Source of the DNA: an uncultured Christensenellaceae bacterium
GTDB taxonomy: Bacteria; Bacillota; Clostridia; Christensenellales; CAG-314
Reading direction: 5' to 3'
NCBI GenBank assembly: GCA_910585195.1
Contig: CAJUCX010000002.1
Span: forward strand, 1-64,000
DNA length: 64,000 nucleotides
Shown here: in pieces, positions 43,430 through 53,114 of the stretch
Layout of the letters: each line of letters opens with the position of its first letter
Position numbering within the stretch: position 1 is the stretch's first letter
The notes under the pieces: model-generated
The model's input: only the letters and a program-made list of their open reading frames with translations
Database searches by the model: none
Told to the model about the DNA's origin: nothing
Translations under genes and position numbers: made by a program

Positions 43430-45378
43430 ACGGATATGACAAATTAAAAGAACTTACCGATACGCTAAACGAATGGGCTTATCAATATTACGTGTTGGAC
43501 AAGCCTACCGTCAGCGATGCCAAATATGACGAACTGTACGGTCAACTCGTTGCGTTGGAAAGAGAGTTGGGCACGACGTTGCCGTCGTCTCCGACTTTGC
43601 GCGTCGGCGGTGAGGTGTTGAAAAACTTCGATAAGCATACGCATCTGGGCAGGCTTTACAGTTTGGACAAAGCGCAGACTTACGAAGAATTGCAAGACTG
43701 GTATCAAAAAATAAAATCGGCATATCCCGAAGTTTTGTTTACGGTAGAATACAAATACGACGGTTTGACGATAAACCTTACTTATGACGGCGGCAATCTT
43801 GTGTTGGCGTCTACTCGCGGCAACGGCGAAACAGGCGAAGTTGTTACCGCGCAGGTAAAGACTATAAAAAACGTACCGTTGCAAATAGACTTCGGTGGCA
43901 AGATAGAAATTCAGGGCGAAGGTATAATGAAACTTTCCGCAATGGAGGAGTTCAACAAAAAGCACCCTGACGAACAGTTGAAAAATGCCAGAAACGGCGT
44001 GGCAGGCGCAATAAGAAATTTAGATTCCAAGGTAACTGCGGAAAGGAATTTGACTCTTGTTTTGTATTCGATAGGTTATTGCGAAGGCAAGCAGTTTTCG
44101 GGTCAAAACGATATGGTTGAGTTTTTGAAGAAAAACAAATTCCAAACAAATTCTTTTTATAAAACTGCGGCTACTTTTGAAGAAATCAAAAAACATATTG
44201 CGGAAATCGAAGGCAAGCGCACCGCGCTCGATTTTCTCATAGATGGTGCGGTAATAAAGGTTGAGCAATCTTATATTCGCGACGAATTGGGTTATACAAG
44301 CAAATTTCCGAAATGGGCAATCGCTTATAAGTTTGAAGCGGACCAAGCGGTAACGGAACTTAAAGAAGTAAATTGGCAAGTTGGGCGTACCGGCAAGTTG
44401 ACGCCTGTCGGCATTATGGAGCCTGTCGAGTTGTGCGGCGCTACGATTAAGCGTGCGACGCTAAATAACTTCAGAGATATTACCAGAAAGGAGTTAAAAA
44501 TCGGCTCTAAGGTCATTATACGCCGTTCAAATGACGTCATACCTGAAGTTTTGTCTGTTGTTGAGTATAATAAAGACAGCAGACATATAGAAAAACCTGC
44601 AACTTGCCCGAGTTGCGGAAGCAAACTTATAGAGTTCGGCGCAAATATATTCTGCACAAATTCTTTGCATTGTAAGCCGCAGATAGTGGCAAAACTGGTG
44701 CATTTCTGTTCTAAAAACGCTTGCGACGTTGACGGCGTATCTGCAAAAACAGCAGATGCAATGTACACTGTTTTAGGCATCAACAACGTAGCGCAGTTGT
44801 ATGAATTGACGGCGGAAGATTTGTTGAAGCTTGATAAGTTCAAAGATAAGAAGGTTGACAATGTGCTTAAAGCGATACAAAACAGCAAGTCGGTCAGTCT
44901 TGAAAGACTTATTTTTGCATTAGGCATAGATAACGTCGGGCAGAAAACTGCGTCTGACTTGGCAAGGGTTTACGGCAGTCTTGACGGTTTGTCAAAAGCC
45001 TCTGCGGAAGATTTGACGAAAATTCCCGACGTGGGGCAAATTGTTGCGGAAAGTGTTTTGGAATATTTTGCAAACGACGATAACTTAATTATCATTTCAA
45101 AACTAAAAGAAAAGGGCATAGACCCGCAATATAAAATAAAGGCAGGCAAATTTATAGGTAAAAACGTAGTGCTTACGGGCAGTTTGGTAAACTTTACAAG
45201 ACCGCAGGCTTCGGAAATTATCAAAAATATGGGCGGAAACGTTCAGACTTCGGTCGGCAAAAACACCACGCTTGTTATCGTCGGAGAAAACGCCGGCAGT
45301 AAAAAATCCAAAGCGGAAAGTCTAGGCATAGAAATTTGGGACGAAAATCGTTTTGCGGAAGAAATAAACACTCTGTAA
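43426..45378 (+). CDS. ligA: NAD-dependent DNA ligase
   Basis: Seals nicks using NAD. 650 residues: domain Ia YQYYVLDKPTVSDAKYDEL, adenylation motif EYKYDGL with the catalytic Lys, OB fold with WQVGRTGKLTPVGIMEPVEL, four-Cys zinc finger CPSC...CTNSLHC, helix-hairpin-helix repeats (GIDNVGQKTASDLA, IPDVGQIVAES), C-terminal BRCT domain (GKNVVLTGSLVNFTRPQASEII). All expected parts are present. Confidence 0.98.
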   Translation: MNGYDKLKELTDTLNEWAYQYYVLDKPTVSDAKYDELYGQLVALERELGTTLPSSPTLRVGGEVLKNFDKHTHLGRLYSLDKAQTYEELQDWYQKIKSAYPEVLFTVEYKYDGLTINLTYDGGNLVLASTRGNGETGEVVTAQVKTIKNVPLQIDFGGKIEIQGEGIMKLSAMEEFNKKHPDEQLKNARNGVAGAIRNLDSKVTAERNLTLVLYSIGYCEGKQFSGQNDMVEFLKKNKFQTNSFYKTAATFEEIKKHIAEIEGKRTALDFLIDGAVIKVEQSYIRDELGYTSKFPKWAIAYKFEADQAVTELKEVNWQVGRTGKLTPVGIMEPVELCGATIKRATLNNFRDITRKELKIGSKVIIRRSNDVIPEVLSVVEYNKDSRHIEKPATCPSCGSKLIEFGANIFCTNSLHCKPQIVAKLVHFCSKNACDVDGVSAKTADAMYTVLGINNVAQLYELTAEDLLKLDKFKDKKVDNVLKAIQNSKSVSLERLIFALGIDNVGQKTASDLARVYGSLDGLSKASAEDLTKIPDVGQIVAESVLEYFANDDNLIIISKLKEKGIDPQYKIKAGKFIGKNVVLTGSLVNFTRPQASEIIKNMGGNVQTSVGKNTTLVIVGENAGSKKSKAESLGIEIWDENRFAEEINTL

Positions 45379-45384
45379 AAGCAT

Positions 45385-45413
45385 TTGAGTTTTTTTGATA
45401 AATGTGTTAAAAT
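45385..45413 (+). promoter_or_regulatory. Promoter of the yicC-gmk-...-spoVM operon
   Basis: TTGAGT (45385-45390), 17-bp spacer, TAAAAT (45408-45413), 27 bases before yicC. Confidence 0.7.
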
Positions 45414-45440
45414 AATTGTTCAGAATAAACGAGGTATTTT

Positions 45441-46316
45441 ATGTACAGTATGACCGGTTACGGCAAAGGCGTTGCTGCGACAGACGGCAGAGAACTTACG
45501 ATAGAACTTAAAGCGGTTAATCATAGGTTTTTGGACCTTAATATAAAAATGCCAAAGATATTCAATGCCTGTGAAGATTTGTTGCGCAAAACAATTTCGT
45601 CAAACGTAGAAAGGGGGCATATAGACGTTTACGTAAACTATGCCGACAAAAGCGAAAGAGAAAAAAACATAGAGATAGATTTCGGTTTGGCAAAAGGTTA
45701 TATGACTGCTTCACAACAGTTGAAAGCAGAGTTTGACGTTGCCGATGATTTTACTTTAACTTCTCTTATGCGCACGGCCGACGTTTTGAAAGTCGTTGCC
45801 GAAGACGAAGACGCTGAGCTTTTGGCAAAACTCGTTAAAGAAGCGGCGGAAGGCGCTTGCGCAAACTTAAATCAAATGCGTCAATTCGAGGGTGGCAAAC
45901 TTAAATCCGATTTGCAAAACCGTATAGCAAACGTTAAAAATTTTGTCGACGGCATAAAGAAAAAGGCGCCGCTCGTTTCGGAAGAATATGCTCAAAGGTT
46001 GAGGGTAAGAATTTCCGAAGCATTGGCGGACGTCAAATACGACGAAACCAAATTTTTGAATGAAGTGGCGTTTTTTGTTGATAAGTCGAATATAGACGAG
46101 GAAATTTCAAGACTTTACAGCCATATAGGACATTTCAATGAAATTATTTCAAGCAACGGAAGCGTAGGCAAAAAGTTGGACTTTCTCGTGCAAGAGTTAA
46201 ACAGAGAGGCTAATACAATCTGTTCAAAATCCAACAATGCCGACTTGACGACGATTGGGCTTGCGCTAAAAAACGAAATAGAAAAAATTCGCGAGCAGGT
46301 GCAAAACGTCGAATAA
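45441..46316 (+). CDS. YicC/YloC-family endoribonuclease
   Basis: 291 residues: MYSMTGYGKGVA start, ELKAVNHRFLDLNIKMP, RGHIDVYVNY, a helical middle, and the diagnostic C-terminal SHIGHFNEIISS...GKKLDFLVQELNREANTICSKSNNADLTTIGL. YicC proteins cleave RNA as ring hexamers. Head of the large operon; in Bacillus the remA gene lies between this gene and gmk, but here gmk starts after 18 bases. Confidence 0.95.
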   Translation: MYSMTGYGKGVAATDGRELTIELKAVNHRFLDLNIKMPKIFNACEDLLRKTISSNVERGHIDVYVNYADKSEREKNIEIDFGLAKGYMTASQQLKAEFDVADDFTLTSLMRTADVLKVVAEDEDAELLAKLVKEAAEGACANLNQMRQFEGGKLKSDLQNRIANVKNFVDGIKKKAPLVSEEYAQRLRVRISEALADVKYDETKFLNEVAFFVDKSNIDEEISRLYSHIGHFNEIISSNGSVGKKLDFLVQELNREANTICSKSNNADLTTIGLALKNEIEKIREQVQNVE

Positions 46317-46334
46317 ATACAAAGGAAATTAAAA

Positions 46335-46889
46335 ATGGAAGGAAAACTTTATATATTGTCAGGACCGTCGGGCGCAGGCAAAGGAACCGTCTGTAAACAG
46401 TTGCTTAAAGAAATGCCTGAATTGGTGTTGTCAATTTCTATGACGACGCGCAAACCGAGAGCCGACGAGGCAGAAGGCATAAGTTATTTTTTTGTAGATA
46501 AAGAAACTTTTTTACATACCAAAGAGGAGGGCGGTTTGTTGGAGTGCGCACAGCATTTTGATAATTATTACGGCACGCCACGACACTTTGTAATGGACAA
46601 TCTTCACGACGGAAAAAACGTTATTTTGGAAATAGAGCCGGTAGGCGCATTGCAAGTCAAAGCAAAAGTGCCGGAAAGTATATTGATATTTTTAACGGTG
46701 CCGTCAAAAAATGATTTGATAGAAAGGTTGAAAGTACGCGGAAGCGAAACGGAAGAATCTATCAAAAAGAGAATGGAAAAGGCAGAGATAGAACTCAATC
46801 AAATGGAAAAGTATGATTACGTCGTTGTAAACGATACCGTCGAAAACGCCGTAAACCAAATAAAAGACATAATCGGGAGGAAAAACTAA
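46335..46889 (+). CDS. gmk: Guanylate kinase
   Basis: Phosphorylates GMP/dGMP. 184 residues: P-loop LSGPSGAGKGTV (about 8-19), SISMTTRKPRADEAEGISYFFV GMP-binding block, ILEIEPVGALQVK, and LTVPSKNDLIERL/RGSETEE. In DIEVQGA the usual Asp-Gln is replaced here by EIEPVGA, which is a modest deviation. TAATG overlap with rpoZ. Confidence 0.95.
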   Translation: MEGKLYILSGPSGAGKGTVCKQLLKEMPELVLSISMTTRKPRADEAEGISYFFVDKETFLHTKEEGGLLECAQHFDNYYGTPRHFVMDNLHDGKNVILEIEPVGALQVKAKVPESILIFLTVPSKNDLIERLKVRGSETEESIKKRMEKAEIELNQMEKYDYVVVNDTVENAVNQIKDIIGRKN

Positions 46890-47083
46890 TGGTAACGAAA
46901 CCACCTATTGACGAACTTACGGAATTGGCAGGCAATAAATATATTTTGTGCTGCGCAGTAACCAAAAGAGCAAAGGAACTCAACCAAATGCAGGCAGACG
47001 ACGAAATTTCCACAAACGTAAAGACAATTTCGTTTGCCGCAGAAGAGCTTTACGAAGGCAAAATAAAATTGATTAAAGAATAA
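46889..47083 (+). CDS. rpoZ: RNA polymerase omega subunit
   Basis: 64 residues: PPIDELTELAGNKYILCCAVTKRAKEL is the typical omega N-terminal pattern, and the EELYEGKIKL end is common in Clostridia. Overlaps both gmk and coaBC by one base (TAATG). Context confirms identity. Confidence 0.93.
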   Translation: MVTKPPIDELTELAGNKYILCCAVTKRAKELNQMQADDEISTNVKTISFAAEELYEGKIKLIKE

Positions 47084-48261
47084 TGTCAAAAAACGTGGTA
47101 TTGGGTGTAACAGGCGGTATAGCCTGCTATAAATCTTGCGAACTTGTGTCAAGACTTAAAAAATCGGGTTACGGCGTAGACGTAATTATGACAAAAAACG
47201 CTTGCCAATTCGTACAGCCGCTTACCTTTGAAACTTTGTCCGCAAGACCGGTAGTTTACGATATGTTCGACCGCAACCATCCTTGGGAAGTCGAACATAT
47301 TTCGCTTGCAAAAAAAGCTGATATTTTTGTTATTGCTCCTGCAACGGCAAACGTAATAGGTAAAATTGCAAACGGAATTGCCGACGATATGCTTACAACC
47401 ACTGTTATGGCAACAAAAGCGAAGGTGCTGCTTGCCCCTGCAATGAATACCAATATGTACGAAAATCCTGTTTTGCAGGAAAATATCGCAAAGTTAAAAA
47501 AGCTTGGTTATTTATTTGTAGAACCTGCGGAAGGCAGGCTTGCTTGCGGCGACGTAGGTAAAGGAAAAATGGCAGAACCTGCGGAAATTGCAGACAAAAT
47601 TAAAGAGATTTTGCAAGAAAATCAAGATTTTTCAGGTAAAAAAATGCTTATTACGGCAGGAGGAACTTCTCAGCCTATCGACGGAGTCAGGTGCATAAGC
47701 AATTATTCCAGCGGAAAAATGGGGTGCGCCATTGCTCGAAACGCGGCAGAAAGGGGCGCGTGCGTTACTTTGGTTTTGGGCAATCATACTTGCGACATTC
47801 CTGACGGAGTAAACATGGTAAGCGTAAAAACCACCGAAGAAATGTTTGACGCAGTAAAAAGTCATTGTCCAAGCAGCGATATATTTATTATGTCTGCCGC
47901 GCCAAGCGACTATAAACCTGCAAAAATATCTGCAAACAAAATTAAAGATATAAAAATCAATTTGGAACTTGAAAAAACCGTTGATATAGCCGAATACGTC
48001 GGTAAAAATAAGAGTAAAAATCAATTGCTTGTTATTTTTGCCGCCGAGACGGAAAATTTGACAGAAAATGCCGTCGGTAAAATGCAAAAGAAAAAAGCCG
48101 ATATGGTAGTCGCAAACGACGTTACTAAAGACGGCGCCGGTTTTAATATAGATACAAATATTGTAACGATAATTACAAGAGAAGATAAAATCGATTATCC
48201 AAAGATGTCAAAAACAGACCTTGCAAAAATTATTCTCGATAAAGTAAGGAGTATCGAATGA
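47083..48261 (+). CDS. coaBC: Bifunctional PPC synthetase/decarboxylase (coenzyme A)
   Basis: 392 residues, two domains. CoaC half (about 1-180): GVTGGIACYKSCELVSRLKK, FMN site and His in NHPWEVEHISLAKKAD, PAMNTNMYENP, and the CGDVGKGKMAEP flap. CoaB half: LITAGGTSQPIDGVRCISNYSSGKMG, MSAAPSDYKP, VANDVTKDGAGF. Makes 4'-phosphopantetheine. Overlaps priA by ATGA. Confidence 0.96.
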   Translation: MSKNVVLGVTGGIACYKSCELVSRLKKSGYGVDVIMTKNACQFVQPLTFETLSARPVVYDMFDRNHPWEVEHISLAKKADIFVIAPATANVIGKIANGIADDMLTTTVMATKAKVLLAPAMNTNMYENPVLQENIAKLKKLGYLFVEPAEGRLACGDVGKGKMAEPAEIADKIKEILQENQDFSGKKMLITAGGTSQPIDGVRCISNYSSGKMGCAIARNAAERGACVTLVLGNHTCDIPDGVNMVSVKTTEEMFDAVKSHCPSSDIFIMSAAPSDYKPAKISANKIKDIKINLELEKTVDIAEYVGKNKSKNQLLVIFAAETENLTENAVGKMQKKKADMVVANDVTKDGAGFNIDTNIVTIITREDKIDYPKMSKTDLAKIILDKVRSIE

Positions 48262-50453
48262 TTTTCGAGGTCATTGTAGATATTTCCAATTCGGAAGTTG
48301 ACAGGGTTTTTGATTATTTGGGAGACGAAAGCATTTCCGTCGGCTCGCGTGTATTCGTGCCGTTCGGCAACAGAAAAATAGAGGGCTTTATAATCGGTCA
48401 AAAAGAGCAAACCGATTTTGACAAAAGCAAATTAAAGCGGATAATAAGTAAAATCGACGATTTTACCGCAGTATCGGAAGAAATGTTGCAACTTATGCGC
48501 TTTATGGCGGAGCATTTACATATACGGCTTATCGATGCGTTAAGGTTGTTTATACCTTCGCAAATGCGCGGCGGAAAAGTTACGGAATTAAAAAAGAAAG
48601 TTGTAACCATCAACAGGTCTGTGCCGATAGCCGAAATGCTTTGTAAAATAAATAAAACGGCAAAACAGCAAAAAGCATTGTTGGAGTATTTGAATGAAAA
48701 AGACTTTGACGATTATACTTTTTTGGCTAATAATTTTGGCGGCGGTGCGGTAAAGAAAGTTGCAGAAAAGGGCTTTATAGAAATTAAAGAAGTAAAAAAA
48801 GCAAGAATACCGTATCAAAATTTATCTTCAAAGCAAAATTGTTTTGTACATACTCAGGAACAGCAAAATGCAATAGATACAATAAAAAATGACTCAAATA
48901 ATACGTTTTTGCTATTCGGTGTTACCGGAAGCGGTAAAACAGAGATATATATGTCTGTAATAGATTATTATTTATCTCAAAATAAAACGGCAATTATGCT
49001 TGTGCCGGAAATTTCTTTAACGCCTAATATGTTAAAATTGTTCAGAAGTCGTTACGGCGAGCAAGTTGCTATTTTACACAGCGGATTGTCCGCGGGAGAG
49101 CGATTTGACGAGTGGCTTAGACTAAAACGGGGCGAGGCGAAAATTGCTTTGGGTGCGCGCAGCGCCGTATTTGCTCCGTTGGAAAATATCGGCGTAATCA
49201 TTATCGATGAGGAACACGATTCCAGTTATCAAAGTGAGTCTAATCCGAGATATGCCACGTGGGAAATTGCAGAGTTCAGACGCAAATATAATTCTGCAAA
49301 ACTTGTGTTAGGTTCCGCTACGCCTAAGATTGAAACATTTTACAAAGCGCAAAAAGGCGAAATTAAACTTATAGAACTTAAAAACAGAATAAACAAAAGA
49401 CCTTTGCCGGAAGTTGAAATCGTAGACATGGTTAAAGAACTTCGCGGCGGCAACAAAAGTTTTTTGTCGGACAAACTTTATGACGAACTTAAATTAACTA
49501 TAAAGCAAGGCAATCAAGCAATTTTGTTTCTCAATCGCAGAGGGTTTTCATCTTTCGTTATGTGTACAAAGTGCGGATACACCGCCAAGTGCACAGATTG
49601 CGACGTAAGTTTGTCTTATCACGCAGACGAAAATTTATTGAAATGTCATTACTGCGGCAAGCGGTTTAGAATGTTTGACTTGTGTCCCGAGTGCAAAAGT
49701 CCGTTTATAAGACAAGGTAAAATCGGCACGGAAAGAGTTGTAAACGAGCTTCAAAAACTTTTTCCCAATACAGGCATTTTGCGTATGGACGTTGACACTA
49801 CGCAAAACAAAGAAGCGCACGGTAAAATTATAGAAGCGTTTGAAAATCATGAGGCGCAAATTCTCGTAGGTACTCAAATGGTTGCCAAAGGGCACGATTT
49901 TAAGGACGTAACACTCGTGGGCATTTTAGATGCCGACCAAAGTTTGCATTTTGAAGATTATAGGGCAACGGAAAGGACTTTTCAGCTTATTACGCAAGTC
50001 AGCGGCAGGTGCGGAAGGGACGTCAAAAGCGGCAAAGTTGTTTTGCAGACTTATTCTCCCAAACACATAGTTTTGCAACTTGCAAGCAGGCAAGATTATT
50101 TAAGTTTTTATAAAAAAGAAGTAAACATAAGAGAAGTTACGGGATTTCCTCCTTTTGCAACGATACTGCGCATTTTGTATTTAAGCGAAAACGAGCAGAA
50201 TATCATTTCTACGCTTAACGCACAGTTTGCCAAAGTGCAGGAACTTAAAAAGACAAATGGCGAAATAGTTTTTGCAACTAAAATGAAAGCGCCTGTAAAG
50301 CGTATAGAAAAGAAATACAGATATCAAATTATTATTAAAGTGCAGAATGAAATTTCTGACGAACTGTTAAAACAAATTTTTGAAATTTCAGACGAAAGAG
50401 AATACAAAGACGTAAGTGTTTTTGTGGAAAAGAATCCGCAAAATCTCACGTGA
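48258..50453 (+). CDS. priA: Primosomal protein N' (PriA helicase)
   Basis: Restarts collapsed replication forks. 731 residues: N-terminal DNA-binding domain (VDRVFDYLGDE...GSRVFVPFGNR), Walker A LLFGVTGSGKTEIYM, DEEH box IIDEEHDSSYQSE, eight-Cys zinc site (CTKCGYTAKCTDCDVSL...CHYCGKRFRMFDLCPEC), motif V/VI ILVGTQMVAKGHDF and QVSGRCGRD. Complete and intact. Confidence 0.97.
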   Translation: MIFEVIVDISNSEVDRVFDYLGDESISVGSRVFVPFGNRKIEGFIIGQKEQTDFDKSKLKRIISKIDDFTAVSEEMLQLMRFMAEHLHIRLIDALRLFIPSQMRGGKVTELKKKVVTINRSVPIAEMLCKINKTAKQQKALLEYLNEKDFDDYTFLANNFGGGAVKKVAEKGFIEIKEVKKARIPYQNLSSKQNCFVHTQEQQNAIDTIKNDSNNTFLLFGVTGSGKTEIYMSVIDYYLSQNKTAIMLVPEISLTPNMLKLFRSRYGEQVAILHSGLSAGERFDEWLRLKRGEAKIALGARSAVFAPLENIGVIIIDEEHDSSYQSESNPRYATWEIAEFRRKYNSAKLVLGSATPKIETFYKAQKGEIKLIELKNRINKRPLPEVEIVDMVKELRGGNKSFLSDKLYDELKLTIKQGNQAILFLNRRGFSSFVMCTKCGYTAKCTDCDVSLSYHADENLLKCHYCGKRFRMFDLCPECKSPFIRQGKIGTERVVNELQKLFPNTGILRMDVDTTQNKEAHGKIIEAFENHEAQILVGTQMVAKGHDFKDVTLVGILDADQSLHFEDYRATERTFQLITQVSGRCGRDVKSGKVVLQTYSPKHIVLQLASRQDYLSFYKKEVNIREVTGFPPFATILRILYLSENEQNIISTLNAQFAKVQELKKTNGEIVFATKMKAPVKRIEKKYRYQIIIKVQNEISDELLKQIFEISDEREYKDVSVFVEKNPQNLT

Positions 50454-50461
50454 GGAGAATT

Positions 50462-50926
50462 ATGGCTACAAGAAATATTATAAAAGTAGGCGACGATAAT
50501 TTAAGAAAAATTTGCAGACCGGTAGAAAAATTCGACCAAAGGCTTTGGCAATTACTTGATGATTTGAAAGATACGTTGGATTTCGTTACGGGTTACGGTT
50601 TGGCAAGTCCGCAGGTAAACGTCTTGCGCCGAGCCGTTGTTATAGACTATGAAGGTATGTTTTTCGAGTTGGTCAATCCGGTGCTGTTGTCAAGCGAAGG
50701 TGAGTGTCTTGACAATGAAGGCTGTTTGAGCGTAGACGAGTGCAGAGGTATAGTAAAAAGACCTGAAAAAATAGAAGTCGAGTATTACGACCGTTTCGGC
50801 AAAAAACAAAACTTAAAGGCAGAAGGTTATTTTGCAAGAGTGGTTTTGCATGAAATGGACCATTTGGATGGTGTGTTGTTTATCGATAAAATGGTTAAAC
50901 GCATAGATTTGAAAAAGAGAAGATGA
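50462..50926 (+). CDS. def: Peptide deformylase
   Basis: Removes the formyl group from nascent proteins. 154 residues from the ATG at 50462 (AGGAG five bases upstream; an earlier GTG at 50450 lies before that site). Motifs: GYGLASPQVNV (for GxGLAAPQ), NEGCLSVDE (EGCLS) and the metal-binding VVLHEMDHLDGVLF (HExxH). The LAS-P in place of LAA-P is a small change. Overlaps fmt by ATGA. Confidence 0.95.
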   Translation: MATRNIIKVGDDNLRKICRPVEKFDQRLWQLLDDLKDTLDFVTGYGLASPQVNVLRRAVVIDYEGMFFELVNPVLLSSEGECLDNEGCLSVDECRGIVKRPEKIEVEYYDRFGKKQNLKAEGYFARVVLHEMDHLDGVLFIDKMVKRIDLKKRR

Positions 50927-51846
50927 ATATAGTTTTTTTGGGTACGCCGGAGTTCGGCGCAGATGTTTTAAGAAGTTTGATTTCTTCGGCGCATAAAGTT
51001 GTTGCCGTCGTTTGTCAACCTGACAGAGCAGGCAACAGAAATAAAGTGGAAGTCTGCCCTGTAAAAAAACTAGCTCAACAACACAATCTTGATATATATC
51101 AATTTGAAAATATTTCAAAAGACGGCGTCAGTGTGCTTAAACAAATTGCCGCCAATATTTTTGTTACGGCTGCATACGGTCAGCTGCTGTCTCGGGAAGT
51201 TTTAAGCATTCCTAAACACGGAGTATATAACGTGCACGGGTCATTGTTGCCCGAGTATCGCGGTGCCGCACCCGTGCAGTTTGCCTTGCTTAACGGAAAT
51301 AAAAAAACAGGCGTAACAATAATGAAAACCGCGCTTGCAATGGACAGCGGCGACGTTGCCTTGCAAAAGTCCGTTGATATAGAGGAAGCCGACAATGCCG
51401 AAACGCTGTTGAAAAAACTTGCAAAACTCGGCGGAGAAGCGCTGCAAGAAGTTTTATGGCAGTTGCAAAATAATATGCTTAAATTGCAACCGCAAGATGA
51501 AAGCAAAGCGACTTTCTGTAAAAAAATCACCGCAGAAATGGCAAAGATAAATTGGAATAATAAAAATCTCGATATTTTCAATCAAATAAGAGCGTTCAAT
51601 CCGAGCCCTGTTGCATATACGGTTTTGAACGGAGATAATTTCAGAATTTTTGACAGTCGCCCGACAGATTGCAATATTGATGCCGTCAACGGTCAAGTTA
51701 TAGAGTGCTCTAAATTGTCATTGACGGTAAAGTGCGGCTCAGGGGCGTTAAAACTGCTTTCGGTACAAGCGGCAGGCGGAAAGGTTTTGGGTTATAAAGA
51801 CTTTATAAACGGTCGAAAGATAAAACAAGGCGACATTTTAGGCTGA
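50923..51846 (+). CDS. fmt: Methionyl-tRNA formyltransferase
   Basis: Formylates initiator Met-tRNA. 307 residues: IVFLGTPEFGADVLRSLI, VVCQPDRAGNRNKVE, the formyl-donor site LLPEYRGAAPVQFALLNGNKKTGVTIMKTALAMDSGDV, then RAFNPSPVAYTVLNG and the C-terminal OB domain. TGATG overlap with rsmB. Confidence 0.97.
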   Translation: MNIVFLGTPEFGADVLRSLISSAHKVVAVVCQPDRAGNRNKVEVCPVKKLAQQHNLDIYQFENISKDGVSVLKQIAANIFVTAAYGQLLSREVLSIPKHGVYNVHGSLLPEYRGAAPVQFALLNGNKKTGVTIMKTALAMDSGDVALQKSVDIEEADNAETLLKKLAKLGGEALQEVLWQLQNNMLKLQPQDESKATFCKKITAEMAKINWNNKNLDIFNQIRAFNPSPVAYTVLNGDNFRIFDSRPTDCNIDAVNGQVIECSKLSLTVKCGSGALKLLSVQAAGGKVLGYKDFINGRKIKQGDILG

Positions 51847-53114
51847 TGAAAGAAAGTTTTTTGGCGTCTTACAGATGCATAGACAACGTATACCGTAAAA
51901 AGAGTTTTTCGGGGCAGGAGCTTAATAAATTTTTGTCGGGACTCGGCAAAGAAGACAAGCCGCTTACAACAAAACTCGTTTACGGCGTGTTAGATAAAAA
52001 CATAGAACTTACTTATATAATAAATAAGTTTGCCAGGGTGAAACCGTCGGTTTTGCCGGTTATGCAAATAGGCGTTTATTGCTTTTTATATTTGTCTATT
52101 CCCGATGCAGTTGTAGTAAACGAGTGCGTGGAACTTACCAAACAAATAGGAAAAGGCGGAATAAAAAATTTTGTAAACGCTACTCTCAAAAATATTTGCC
52201 GCGCGATAAAAAATCAAGAAATTAAATATCCTACTGATACGGTTGAATTTTTGTCTGTAAAATACAGTTGCCCGATTTGGGCGGTAGAACAAATTATTGC
52301 AGATTACGGCAGCGTCGTTGCGGAAAAAATTTTAAGTTATACCAAAGACGACGGTTTTTATCATATCAGGGTCAACTTAAAAAAGGTTTCCGCAGATAAT
52401 TTTGCAGAGTTGCTGCAACGGCAAAATATAGAATATTGCAAAACACTTGACGACGGTTTTTACGTTAAAGGTATTTTGGACGGTATAGATAAATCTCTTT
52501 ATACCGTGCAGTCGCTTTCGTCAATGTACGTATGTAAAGCATTAAATTGCAATTCAAATAACAGTGTGCTTGACGTTTGCGCGGCGCCCGGCGGCAAGAG
52601 CATATATATTGCGCAGAGCGGTGCGAAAGTTACTGCGTGCGATATACATCCGCATAGGGTGGAGTTGATAAAAAAATATGCAAACCGTATGCAAACAGAG
52701 TTGACTGCGCAAGTAAACGACGCGATTGAATACAGAGATGATTTTGCGGAAAAATTTGACAGAGTGTTGTGCGACGTGCCGTGCAGCGGTTTTGGGGTTA
52801 TATCTTCCAAACCGGACGTAAAACTTTTCAAAACAAAAGACAGCGTTGACAGTCTTGCGGAAATCCAGACGGCAATTTTGAATATTTCTTCAAAGTATGT
52901 AAAAATCGGCGGAACACTTGTTTATTCCACCTGCACGTTGTTTTCGAAGGAAAATAAAAATATTGTAGACGATTTTTTGACGCAAAATAAAAATTTTGCA
53001 TACGAAGAAATAGAGTTGAATTTCGATACCGCAAAAGACGGTTACATACAGTTTTTGCCGTATAAAGACGATACGGACGGATTTTTTGTGGCAAAAATAA
53101 AGAGGAAATATTGA
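51846..53114 (+). CDS. rsmB: 16S rRNA (cytosine967-C5)-methyltransferase
   Basis: 422 residues: N-terminal NusB-like domain (to about 140), then the Nol1/Nop2/Sun methyltransferase with LDVCAAPGGKSIYIA, CDIHPHRVELIKKYA, DRVLCDVPCSGFGVIS (catalytic Cys in PCSG) and YSTCTLFSKENK. The Cys pair needed for catalysis is present. Stop overlaps the rlmN start. Confidence 0.96.
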   Translation: MKESFLASYRCIDNVYRKKSFSGQELNKFLSGLGKEDKPLTTKLVYGVLDKNIELTYIINKFARVKPSVLPVMQIGVYCFLYLSIPDAVVVNECVELTKQIGKGGIKNFVNATLKNICRAIKNQEIKYPTDTVEFLSVKYSCPIWAVEQIIADYGSVVAEKILSYTKDDGFYHIRVNLKKVSADNFAELLQRQNIEYCKTLDDGFYVKGILDGIDKSLYTVQSLSSMYVCKALNCNSNNSVLDVCAAPGGKSIYIAQSGAKVTACDIHPHRVELIKKYANRMQTELTAQVNDAIEYRDDFAEKFDRVLCDVPCSGFGVISSKPDVKLFKTKDSVDSLAEIQTAILNISSKYVKIGGTLVYSTCTLFSKENKNIVDDFLTQNKNFAYEEIELNFDTAKDGYIQFLPYKDDTDGFFVAKIKRKY